From NCBI GenBank assembly GCA_964647255.1, contig CAZYGI010000008.1, positions 1 to 64,000 of the forward strand: DNA of 64,000 bases. Reading direction: 5' to 3'. The notes beneath the pieces are model-generated. The model did no database searches, was not told where the DNA came from, and was given only the letters and a program-made list of their open reading frames with translations. A program made the position numbers and the translations under genes. Source of the stretch: CAWJEL01 sp964647255 (lineage in GTDB: Bacteria > Chloroflexota > Anaerolineae > CG2-30-64-16). Below, piece by piece: positions 9,901 to 21,900 of the stretch (positions within the stretch are counted from its first letter, which is position 1; each line of letters begins with the position of its first letter).

Positions 9901-12900
9901 GCGGGTTCCGGGTTCCGGCGTCGGCGTCGGTTCCGGCGTCGGGGTCGGCTGCGCCCCGGCGTCGCCGATCTTGATCAGGATCGGGCCCTTTGTGTTGTTG
10001 AATTCGGCCGCCGACCACTCTTCCACACCGCATGCGCTGTCCGCCATCGCGGAGATGGTGTACCAGCCGATCGTCGGGATCGTCTCCGTCAGTTCCACGG
10101 CCGCGCTCGCACCGGGGGGCAGCTCGGGCACGGCTCCGGTCACGTCCGGCGTGACGCTGCAGCCGGCCTGCGGCGACCTGTTGCGGAAGATGCCGGCTTG
10201 CGAGATGGCGCTCCTGGCCGTGCCGGCGTTGCGCACGTGGAGCACGTAGACGACCGCCTCCCCGGCATCAGGATTGTCCGGGTAGCTGCTCAGGCTATCA
10301 ACCACCAGGTCGGGCAGGAGCGGATCGCCGACAAAGACCTTGAGCGGGCCGAAGCGGTTGTTGTTCAGATTGCGGTCCTGTCTCGACAGGGTGCACGTTA
10401 TATCAAGTACAGCATAGGCCCACTGCTCGCCGGGTTCCGCCCAGGCGGGCGCGGGGATCGTCAGATTCACCGACGCCCCGGCGGCGAGGGCCGGGACGGT
10501 GGCCGGCGTGAAGTCCCAGGTCGTCTCGCCGCAGGCGTCGGGGTAACCGGCCGAGCTGATGCCCAACTGCACCGCCGGGCTTGGCCCATCGCCGCGGTTG
10601 CTGACGCGCACGGTGTAGGTGACGGGTTGGCGGGCATGGACGCTCGCCGGCGCGATCGTCAGGCTCGCGATCGCCAGGTCTGGCCGCAGCGCACCGATGC
10701 TGATCGGGCCGTAGCCATTGTTGACGTTGTTCCACTCAGTGCCCGAGCAGCGGTAGTTCTCGAACAGGTAGACGTCATGGCCAGACACCCAGGCGGCGTC
10801 GAACGCGGCGCCGGGCACCTGGATGTTCAGGGTCGTGCTGGCGCCGGCCGCCAACGCCGGCACCGTCGTCCAGCCGCCTTTGGGCGATGTGGTGACGCAC
10901 GCCTCAAACGTCTCGTCCACGAAGACGCCGAGCGCCGAAGTCGTCACGGCCGCCGCGTCGCCAAGATTCCTGACGGTCACGCCCAGGTGGACGCCCTCGC
11001 CCGCCGAGATGCTCGCCGGATCATATGTCACGTTTTGAATCGCGAGGTCGGGCAGCGCGCTGACGACGTTCACCCAGGCGGAGCCGGCGTTGTTCGCGTT
11101 GTTGTTCTGGAACTCGTCGTCGTTCAGCTCCGGCAGGGTGCACTGCCAATCCACCACGGCGACCACGAACTTCTGGCCGGTCGCGGCCCAGCCGCGATCG
11201 AACACGATCTTCACGTCGCGGGACTCACCGGGCGGGATCGGACCGAACCGGACTGTGTCGTCATATTGCGGGTCGCCGCAGGTCGGCCAGGTGGTTCCCT
11301 GCGAGTAGATGGCGAGCCCTGTGTTGGCGTTGGCCGCCACCCCCGAGTTTTTCACCCGCACCGTGTACGTGATCGGCGAGAGGGCGTAGACCGGCGACGG
11401 GTCCGCGGTGATGGAGACGACCTCGAGGTCAGGTCGCTGGTAGTTGTCCGCGTAGAACACGATCGGGCCGTACACGTTGTTCGACTCGGTCATCTCGCTC
11501 ACGGCGCAGCCGCGGTCGGCCATCAGGTACACGATGTGCTGCGATTGGTCGGCCAGCGCCCCGCCGATACCGAGTTCGACCGACGCAAGCGGCGCCAGGC
11601 TGGGGACCTGCACTTCAGCATAGGGCGTATCGTCACACGTGGGCACGTGGCCGGGGTCAATGTAGAGGCCCAGGCTTGTGGCGCCGGCGATCGCCTCGCT
11701 GGCGCCGGGGGCGAAGACGATGTTACGGACAACCAGGTCGAACGAGACCGGCTGGCCCGGCAGGGGATCAAGCGGCGTCCAATCCACGCTCGTAATCTTC
11801 AGATCCGGCTTGACGGTGTCGGTCAGCACCAGCGACAGCGGCCCGGCGGCGTTGTTGTCTTCGTTCGGCTCCGACACCGCGCAGCCGTAGTCGACGGCCG
11901 CGTACAGGTCGTGCGGGGTGCTGTCGAATTTTTGCGTGAAGGTGTAGTACGCGGTCTCGCCGATGTCGAGCGCGGCAAGCTGCTTACCCCAGTCCGGCAC
12001 GACCACCTGCGTGGCGCAGTCGGTGGGGAGGACGTCCCGGTAGAGGCCGACGCCGGGCTGCAACGGCCCGTGGAACGGGTCTGTGCCCTGGTTTTGGACC
12101 CCGACGACGATGTCCACAAACTGGCCGACCGCCGGCGCATCGCTGGCGACCTTGAAGTCTACGATCGCCAGGTCGGGATACGTCTTCGGGCCGATTTCGA
12201 CCGTGTAGGGGCCGGCTACGTTGTTGGTCTTCGGTTCATCCAGGAGGCAGCCGTAGTCCAGGTAGACGGAGGCGGTGTGGCTGCCCGCGGTCGCGAAGGT
12301 CGTCGTCAGGGTGAAGGCCTGCGTGGCGCCGGCAGCCAGCGGCGGCACCTCGGCCACCCGATCCCCGACGTCCGGGCTACCGGTGTAGGGGCAGCCCCGA
12401 GGTGTGCGGTCCAGGTACAGCCCCAGCCACGACTTGGACGGCGTGCCGCCGGTGCCCACGTTGCGGACGGTGATGGCGTACTGCACCGGCTGTCCGATCG
12501 CCGTCTGGTCAGGCGTGACCGTCACGCTGTCAACCACCAGGTCGAGCGTCTTCGGCGCGCCGACCGTGATGGGCTGCGGGCCGAAGATGTTGTCCGCCTC
12601 ATCGCTCTCCTCGACGCCGCAACCGTAGTCAACGTAACCGTAGATGGCGTGCGTTCCCTGCTCCTCAGCAGTGAAGCCATACGAGAACAACGTCAGGTCA
12701 ACCGAGGCGCCGGCCTCGATGGCGGGGATCTCGGCGCCGGAGAATTCCGCGCCGGCAATGCATTCGGCCGGCCGAGTATCTTTGTACAGGCCCAGGAAGC
12801 TCTTCAGATGGTGCCGGGCGTTGCCCTCATTGACCACGTGCACGGTATCGCGGATATACTCGTTGGCGGCCGGGCTGGCCGGGTTCGCGGTGATGCTCGT

Positions 12901-15900
12901 GATCCGCAGGTCCGGTTTGCGGGCGTCCGCCACGGTGAAGGCGAGCGGGCCGGCAGTGTTGTTCGTCTCGGTCGCCTCGGTAACGGTGCACACATAATCC
13001 ACGAAGGCGCGAGCGGTGTGCGCGCCCGCGGTGCTGAAAGGCGCCGCCCATGTGACGGTGTAGGTCTGGCCCACCCCCAGCACGGGGATGTACGCCGAGC
13101 GGATGTCATACTGCCCGCACGTCGGCTGGGTTGCATAGTCGAAGTAGAGGCCCGCGTAAGTGATCCGGTTTGTCTTCGCGGTTCCTTCGTTCTTGATGAC
13201 CAGCGTGTAGTTGACGTTGTCCCCGGCGGCCGGCGTCAGCGTGTCCGCGGTGAAGCTGCTGATCTTGAAATCCGGGAGCAGCGGCGGCAGCACATCGAGC
13301 ACGATCTCTGATTTGTTGTCGGCTTCGTCCGTCTCGATGAAATCGTTGTCCGCGTCAACAACGGCGGAGATCTTATGCGCGCCGCCAGTGGCGAACTCGA
13401 GACCGTGGAACACGTGCACGGACGTCTGGCCATAGGCCAGGGCCGGCACCTGCTGGGCGACCTCCACTTTGTCATCCAGGTAGATGAGCAGCCAGGTAGG
13501 CTCGGACGGCACATCGCCGCTGCTGAGCACCGTGACCGTGGCGGTGAAGTACTCCTGGGCGTGGAGATCGGTTGCCGGCTGCAGCGTCAGCCCGGTCACC
13601 TTCAGGTTCGGCGCCAGGACGTTGATCGTCCCGGTGTAGACGTTGTCGGTCTCGTCGCTCTCTTCTTCCCACGCAAAGAAGTCCGCAAAGGCCCAGACGT
13701 GCTGCGAGCCAGGGATGTCAATCCTTCGATTCGGCATGTCCACCCGCGTGCTCTCGTTGGGTTGCAGCGCCGGCACGTCAGCTTGCCACGCCTTGACCGG
13801 ATCGGGATTGACCGGCAGCGTGCCGGTGTAGACCCCCAGCCTGGTGGCGCCCGACCTCAGCTCGCCCTCGTTGACGACGTCAACTGTCAGGGTGAAGTAT
13901 TTCCCTGCAATCACCTCCACCCCGTCCTTGGCCGCCAGGTCCCTGACCCGGAGATCGGCCAACCGGGGCGGGCCAACGACTATATTGAACGCGTACTGGT
14001 TGTTCGATTCGCGGCCCTGGTATTCGTCGTAGGTGCACGTATAGTCCGCAAAGGCCCACACGTTGTAGGTCCCCGGCATCGTGAAGCCGGCGGTGTGCAC
14101 CACCACGGCCGCAGACTCGCCCGGTTGGATCGCCGGGATCGTGCCCCAGGCGAATGCGCCGGCCGCGTTGCAGGCCATAGGCGGGCCGTCGGGATCGGCG
14201 AACAGGGCGAGGCTGGCCGCGCCGCTGGCGACCGGGCCGTCGTTCTGTACGTATACGGTATAGGTGATGGCCTCGCGTGCCGGCAGATCCTCGGTCGCGC
14301 CCTGCACGGTGACGTCCACCAGGTACAGGTCCGGCAGCGGCGGCCACTCGGCGGTAAACGCCACCGGGCCGAATGCGTTGTTGTCTTCGCCGGTCAGAGT
14401 GGCGTTCTTCTCGACGACGGTGTTGTTGATGTCCGCGTAGGCGAAGAGTTGGTGGTTGCCCACGCTCGTCACGGCCGCGGCCGGGATGACGACAGTGGCG
14501 GTGTGCGCGGCGCCGGGGCCGAGGGCCGGCACCAGGGTGGTATTCTTCCAGGCCGAGTCGCCGGCGCCGGTCGGCTGGTGATCCACGTAGATGCCGAGCG
14601 CCGAGACCTGGGTGATCGTCATCGCGCCCTGGTTCTGCACGGTCACGCTGACAGAGAAGTTCTGGCCTTTGTAGACCGGAGAGGTCGCCAACGCCAGGTT
14701 CGTCACGACGAGGTCGGACTGGCGCTCCGGCAGCACGGTGAGATTCAGGTCTTTGTAGTTGTTGGACTCGTTCGGCTCGACTACGGAGCAGCCGTAGTCC
14801 GCGAGCGCGTAGGCGACGTGGGGATCTTCGGCCCCGACCGCGTCCGCGAAGCCGGCGTAGGTCAGCGTGTAGGTCTTGCTGGCGCCGACGGCCAGATACG
14901 GGACGTTCACGCCCAGATCGGGGATGCCGGGGTTGGGGCAGGCCGGGAAAGGAGACGGGTCCAGGTAGAGGCCCAACAGCGTCGGAAGCGCGGCGTCTGC
15001 CCCGCCGTTGTGCAGGGTGACGGTGAAGGTGACGGGCTCGCCCGCGTACGGCCGCGCCGGGTGGGCCACCAGGCCGTCTACGATCAGGTCGGGCAACAGA
15101 TCGGTGACGGTGATCTGCGTCTGGGCGGTGTTATTGTCGTTGTTGTCCTCCACCACCAGGCAGCCGAAATCAGCATAAGCGTAAACCTGGTGCGTGCCCA
15201 CCGTAGCCCAGGAGCCGGGCGCGTTCAGCGCGACATCGGCCTCTGATCCTGTCTGGCCCGCCGGGGCCAGCGCCGGGAGGTCGGCCGTATCGGCCCAATC
15301 CGGGTCGTTGCACTGCTGGTCCGGCGGCGCATCCATGAAGAGGCCGGCCAGGCCGGCGGCCGGGCTCGCGCCCGCGCCGATGTTGCGCAGATGGACCGTG
15401 TAAGTCACCGGCTGGCCCGGCTGTGGGTTCAACGGGTTGGGCGTGATGCTGTCAATCACGAGGTCGGGCCGCGGCACGTGGAACGATACCGGCCCGGCCG
15501 CGTTGTTGGTCTCGTCGCTCTCCGTGACCACGTTGAGATAGTCCGCCACCGCGGTGATCGCGTGATCCGACCAGTTGGTGACGGTCAGGGTCTTCGTGAC
15601 CGTCTTCGTGGCGCCCGCGGCGAGGGAGGCGACGTCCACCGGCGGATACGCGATGCCGTCCACCGAGAACTGCACCTTGAACGCGCCGGCCGCGGCGATG
15701 TCGGTGTTCGCCACCCGCGCGGTCATGGTGACCGGCTGATTCACCGCCGCCGGTGGCTCGACGGTCAGGCTCGTGATCTCCAGGTCGGGGTAGCCGATCT
15801 GGAACGACACGGGGCCGGTCTTGTTGTTGTCGTCGTGCAGCTCGGCGATGGCGCAGCGGTCATCCACCACCGCATAAACCGTGTGGCTGCCGGCAAGGTT

Positions 15901-18900
15901 CTGCGAGCTAACGTCGAAGCTCAGGGCCGTCGTTGCGCCGACAGCCAGCCCACCGCTGGTCGCCTGCCGGCTGCCCCAGGTGAGGGTCGCGTTGCAGAGC
16001 GCCGGGTTCGAGTCAATGTGCACGCCGGTCCAGAATTCACCTGTGACTGCGGCCCGACCCTGGTTCTTGAGCGTGACCTCGATGTGCACCAGTGCGCCGC
16101 CCATCGGCACCACGGCCGGGTTCACCACGAGGCTCTCCACGACCAGGTCCGGCTTCCGATCCAGCACTGAGATCGCAAGCGACCCGGTGTTATTGCCCTC
16201 GTCCGGCTCCGTCACCGCGCAGCCGGCATCCACCAGCGCGACGATCATGTGATTATCCGGGTCTCCGGCCACGTTCGGGATGCCGCCGGCGATGGTCACG
16301 TCGGCGACGTAGCCCTGGCCGATGGCGAGCGCCGGGATCACGGCCGAGCCGAGGCCGGCCCCCGGGTTGGGGCAGGCAGGGGTTATCGCGGGATCCTCGT
16401 ACAGCCGGAGCTGCGTGGCGGGGCTGGGCCCCGTCGCGGTTGTGCTGTTGTAGACGGTCACGCGGAAGGTGACCAGTTCGCCGGCGTAGATCGGGTCCGT
16501 CAGGCTGACCACGCTGCCGATCTCCAGGTCTGCCTGTTTGACATCAACCGCCGTGCTCAGAATGTTGTTGGCGTCATCCTCTTCGACCACGTCGCAGCCG
16601 TAGTCGGCGTAGGCGTAAACGGTATGGCTGCCCCCGGTCGCGAAGCCGGCCGCGCTCAACACCAGGTCGGCGGTCGCGCCCGCGGCCAGGGCCGGCAAGG
16701 CGACGCGGGCGACATACGCGGCGGCGTCGCACCCGGCCGGCGCCGTGTCATGGTACAGCGCCAGGTAGCCGCCCGCTTCGCTCGCGCCCGGCCCCGCGTT
16801 GGACACGCGCACCGTGTAGCTCACCGACTCCCCGACCAGCGGAGCCGCCGGGCTGGGCGTGATGCTGACGACCTGGAGGTCGGGCCGGGCGGCATGGTAC
16901 ATCACCAGGCCTGCTGTGTTGTTGGTCTCATCGGTCTCGATGACCGTGTTGTAGACGTCGGCCGCGGCCGTGACCGTGTGGTCGTTCCAGTCATATACGC
17001 CTACAGTCCGCTTGAGGGTCGTCGTGGTGTGCGCGGCCAGCGAGCTGACCTCCGTGTAGGGATACAGGGGTTGACCGTCAAGCATAAACCTGGCCTGGAA
17101 GTACCCGGCCGGCCCGTCCGACCGGTTCTCGATCACCATCGCCAGCTCGACCGACCCGTCCTTGGCCGGCACGGCAGGCGACACGGTCAGGCTCGTGATG
17201 ATCAGGTCCGGGTCGGGCGGCGGCGTGTACGCGCTGTAGTCGTGGACGAAGACATCCGTCGCGCCGTTGACATCGCCGCTCACCAGGTTGCTGGCCGACG
17301 ACTGGAACGCGACGAAGAGTCCGTCGGCGGAGATGGCCGGATACTCGGAGTCGCTGCTCGCGGGGTAGCCGCCCGTCCGCACGGAGGCCCGGGTCGTCGT
17401 CGCGGCCTGCCGGTCGCGCACGAAGACGTCCACGCCGCCGTTGGTGTCGCCGGCGACCAGGTTCGTCGCGCTAGACTGGAAGGCCACGTAGCGGCCGTCG
17501 TCGGAGATGCTCACGTAGTGGCCGTCGTCGTAGAAGTTCACCGTGCCGGAGCTGCCGTCCGCCTGCGCGTCCGCATCGGTCAGCGAGACCCGGTACGTCT
17601 GGCCGTTGACCCGATCGCGCACGAACACGTCGGTCGCGCCATTGGTGTCAGGCCCACCGTGAGCGGCGTCGGCCACCAGGTCGGTCGCATCGGACAAGAA
17701 GGCCACGAAGTTGCCGTCGGCGGAGATGACGGCGCTCGTGGAGTTACCGTCCGCCTGTCCGCTGCTCGCGTCCACCGAGATCCGCTCGGTCGTGCCCAGG
17801 GTGCGGTCGCGCACGAAGATGTCCACCTGGCCGGTGTCGCCGGCCACCAGGTCGTTCGCGTTGGATTCGAAGACCACGTAGCGCCCGTTCGCGGAGATGC
17901 TACCCTGCGTGCGGGTGCGCGAAGCGCCGGTGGCCTGCACCTCATCCGACGACACCGAGGCCCGCTCGGTCATGCCCGCGGCGATGTCCCGCACGAACAC
18001 GTCGTCCGCGCCGTTGGTGTCGTTTGCCACCATGTTGCTGGCCGAACACGTGAAGGCCACGTACGGCCCGGTTGAAGAGACGTCGGGGTAGTCGCAGTTC
18101 CCGTTCGGCTGCTGGTCGGCGTCGGTCAGCGAGGCCGTTTGCCCCGTGTTCGCCTCGAGGTCTTTCAGCCAGACCTTCCATCGGCTGTTGATGTCGAGGG
18201 ACTTATACACCGCGTACCGGCCGTTTGCGGAGATGCCGGGATTTTGCGACGCCCCGTGAGTTTCGCTCTGGTCCGAGATCAGCCTGGTGGTCCCGTGCGC
18301 CCGGTCATAGGCGTAGATGTTGTAATCATTCGTCTCGTAGGCGATCCAGCCGCCGTCGCTCGAGATGGCCGGGGAGTTTGCGCTCGTGGCGATCCGCGTC
18401 GTCACCGAGCCATCCGGCAGGGGCGTGGCGGTCGGCGTCGGCGTGATGGTGGGGGTCGCGGTGGGCGTGACCGTCGCACCGGAGACCGTCACGGTGACCG
18501 GCCCAAGCGTGTTATTGGCCTCGTTCGTCTCGGATACGCTGCCCCAGGAGTCGGCCTTCGCCCAGAAGGGGTAGCCGCCCGCGAAGTGGCTGAACCGCAG
18601 CGGCGCGATGAGCTCCTGCGATTCCCCGGGGCCCAACGGATCGCCCGTGAACTCCGAATAACTGCAGCCTCCGGGGCCGGGCTCGCACTCGCCGACGTAG
18701 TACGAAATGAAATTGCCGCCCTCGTCGCTGAGGCCGGCCGGCGCTTCGCCCTGATTTTTCACCTTGATGATGACATCGAAAGACTGGCCGGCCGTTGGCG
18801 CAGCGGGATAGGTGCGCAGGCTCTCGACGACCAGATCGGGCAGCGCGTCGTGGGCGGTGACGGCCAGCGAGCCGAGGTTGTCTGTCTCGTTGGCCTCGGT

Positions 18901-21900
18901 GTAGCTGCACCCCGCGTCGGCCAGCGCGTAGATCGTCATGCTCCCCGCCGACTTGAAACCGCTCGTCGGGATGACGACGGCCGTCGAGGCGCCGGGGGCG
19001 AGGCCCTGCACGTGGCCCTCCGCGTCGCCGTCGAGGGGAGCGTAGCAGTTCGTCGGGTTGGGCGCGGCGTCCCCTTCCGCCTTCAGGAACACGAGCACGT
19101 TTGTGTCGAGGACGGACGCCTCGCCGTGGTTGCTGACGGTCACGGTCACGGTCACCGGGACGTTCGTGCCGGGCGCGGCCGGCGCCGCGCTGATGGCGTC
19201 CACGCGCAGGTCGGCCAGGGCCGGCGTGCCCGAGGCGGAGAACGCCACCGGGCCGGCCGTGTTGCTTTCGTCGGTCTCCGGCACCTGGCAGCCGTTGTCG
19301 GCCTGTGCGTAGACGCTGTGCGAATCGCCGTCCATGAAGCCGTACGGCTCGAACAACTCGACGGTGGTCGAGGCGCCCGCGGCCAGGCCGGCCAGACTCG
19401 CGGTGTAGGAGGCATTGCCGTCGCACGCCCCCGGCGCCGCGTCGAGGTAGGCGCCGATCGAGAAGGCGCCGACCGCGTCTGCGCCGCTGTTGGTGACGGT
19501 CATCCGATAGGTAATCGGCTGGTGCGGCCGCGGCGCGGCCGGATCCACGACGAGGTTGCTGAGGGTGAGATTGGCGTCGAAGACTGATGCCTGGACTGTG
19601 AACCCGCCCGCCAGGGTGTAGATGTTCGCCTCGTTCGTCTCGGCCAGCTCGCATGCGCTGTCAACCTGTGCCTTGAGGGTGTGGCTGCCCGCGGCCGTAA
19701 GTCCCGCATGGCGCCGGGTGAAGGTGGTTGTGCCGCCCGCGCCCAGGGAGAAGATGTCCGCGCCGTCCCACGCGCCCGCACCGTTGTCGCAGGCCGCCGG
19801 CGTCGCGTCCAGGTAAATATCGGCCAGGAAGTGGCCGGCCGCGGCGCCCGCGTTGTGCACCGTCACCGTCACATCGAAAGGCTGCCCCAGCTTCGGGCTT
19901 GCCGGGCTGAGGGCCACGCTTTGGATCTCCAGGTTTGCGGCCGGCGCGGCGATATCCCGCAGCCGCAGCCAGGTCTGAGAGGCGCCGTACTGCGAGGTGG
20001 GGGCGTTGAAGACCGCCCCGCCCCCGTCCGCCGAGAGCGCGCCGCCGTAGCCGAGCGTGGACGCCGCGCTGAGCTGCAGCGCCTCGGCCCGGAACGAGAG
20101 CCGCTCGATGGCCCCGGTCGCCCGGTCGTAGGCAAAGGCGTCCGGGGAGTTATTCGTGTCACCCGTAACCAGGTTGCTGGCCGCAGAGACGAAGGCGACG
20201 AAACGGCCGTCCTGCGAGAAGGAGGGCTGGTACGAGGCGTCGTTCCCCTCGCCGCCCGGCCCGACCACCCGCCACGTCGCGCCGCTCGTGCGGTCGTGGA
20301 TGAAGATGTCGTTCACGCCGTTCGTGTCGCCGCTGGCCAGGTTGTCGGCGTCCGATTGGAACGCGACCCAGCGGCCATCGCCCGACAGCGCAATCGCGGT
20401 CGAGACGCCATTCGCTGAGTCGCCGTTCGTTGATTCACTGATTCGCTCCGTCGTCCCCGTGTGCGTGACCGGGTTATAGTCGTAGACAAAGACGTCGGTC
20501 TGCCCGTTCGTGTCTCCGGCCGCCAGGTTTGTCGCCGCCGATTCGAAGCCGACGTGCAGCCCGTCCGCGGAGATGGCGGGATGCGCCGAACTACCGTCCG
20601 CTGCGCCGCCGCCCGCTGCTTCGCTCACCCGCACGGTGATGCCCGCATCCACGTCGCGCAAGAAGATGTCGCGCAGGCCATTCGGATCATATTGGACGAG
20701 ATTGCTGGCCTCCGACTCGAACACCACGTACTTCCCATCGGCGGAGATGGCTGCGCCGTACGACGTGGAGGCGCCGTCGGCCTGCGCCCCGGCGGAGCTA
20801 ACGGAGATGCGCTGGATGGACGCGTCCGTGCAGTCGTACAAGAAGACGTCCGTCGCGTCGTTGGTGTCGCCGGCCACCAGGTTGCTGGCCAGGCTGGTGA
20901 AGACCACCCGGCAGCCGTCCGCGGAGATCGCGGGGTTGGTTGACTCCAGGTTGCCCGCCCCGCCGGTCGTCGCAAAGGAGATCAGCACGTTCGAGCTGGG
21001 AGAAGCCATCGTGTCGCGCAGGAAGATGTCGTAAGCCGAATTCTCATCGCCTTCCACCATGAAGGAATTTCCGGATTGGAAGGCGACGTAGCGCCCGGCG
21101 CCGGACACGACGCCGTTGAGGCCCTCGCCGTAACCGCCGTCCATGCTCGAGGAAACGAGGAAGCTGCCCGTCGCATCCGGGACCGCAGGCAGCATCCAGG
21201 CCGCATCCGGCAATTTGCGCGACGGTGTCATTCTGAGCGCCGCAGCGCGAAGAATCTCCTCCTGCGTCACCGCGAGCGCACTCCCGGCGGCCGGCCAGGC
21301 CGAAGGCAGCACCGTCCCGAGCTCCCGCTTCGCTGGCTGAGCCGGGCCCCGCGGCTGGCCCGGCATACCAACATCCTGCGACTGCGCGGCGCGCTGCTCA
21401 GGCCGCGGCACCGCCGCCGGGGCCGGCAGCCCCTTGCCGCCGCTCCTACCTGCCGCAGCCGGCGTCGGAGCCGACCGCGTCGGGGTGGTGATGATGGGAC
21501 GGCCGCTCGTGCCGGGCGCTGAAGGCGTCGCCCCACCTCCGCCCCTCCGCTCCTCCGCTCCCCCGCTCCCCTGCGCCACGGTCGTCGCCAACGGATAAAG
21601 CGCCAGGTCAATGCCCCGCGCCGAATTGATCGCCGCCAGGCTGCCGATCAACCTGGGGCTGGCCGGCGTGGAGATGTCAATGACCTGCAACCCGCCCGCA
21701 CCGTCGGCCACGTAGGCCAGCGTGCCGCTCACCACCGCGCTGTTCGCAAGCCCGGCGGTGTCGTACGCGCCCACCTCGCTCTGCGTCACGAAATAGGGCA
21801 GCGTGCAGTCGGCCGCCAGCGTGTTCAGCCGGTTGTCGTTGCCGAAGAGCGACGCATACCACGGCGCATCGAAGCTCCCGCGGCTGCTGACCACGCCGAC

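Noticed and set aside
8620..13311. Plus-strand open frame of about 1,560 codons
   Set aside because: It lies fully antisense to the giant gene in CARDB-coding DNA. It has no domain, no ribosome-binding site and an Arg/Gly/Val-rich composition typical of antisense frames in high-GC coding DNA.
9961..17208. CRISPR-like array
   Set aside because: The repetition is at protein level with units of about 350 nt and strong divergence; there are no short identical repeats with spacers.
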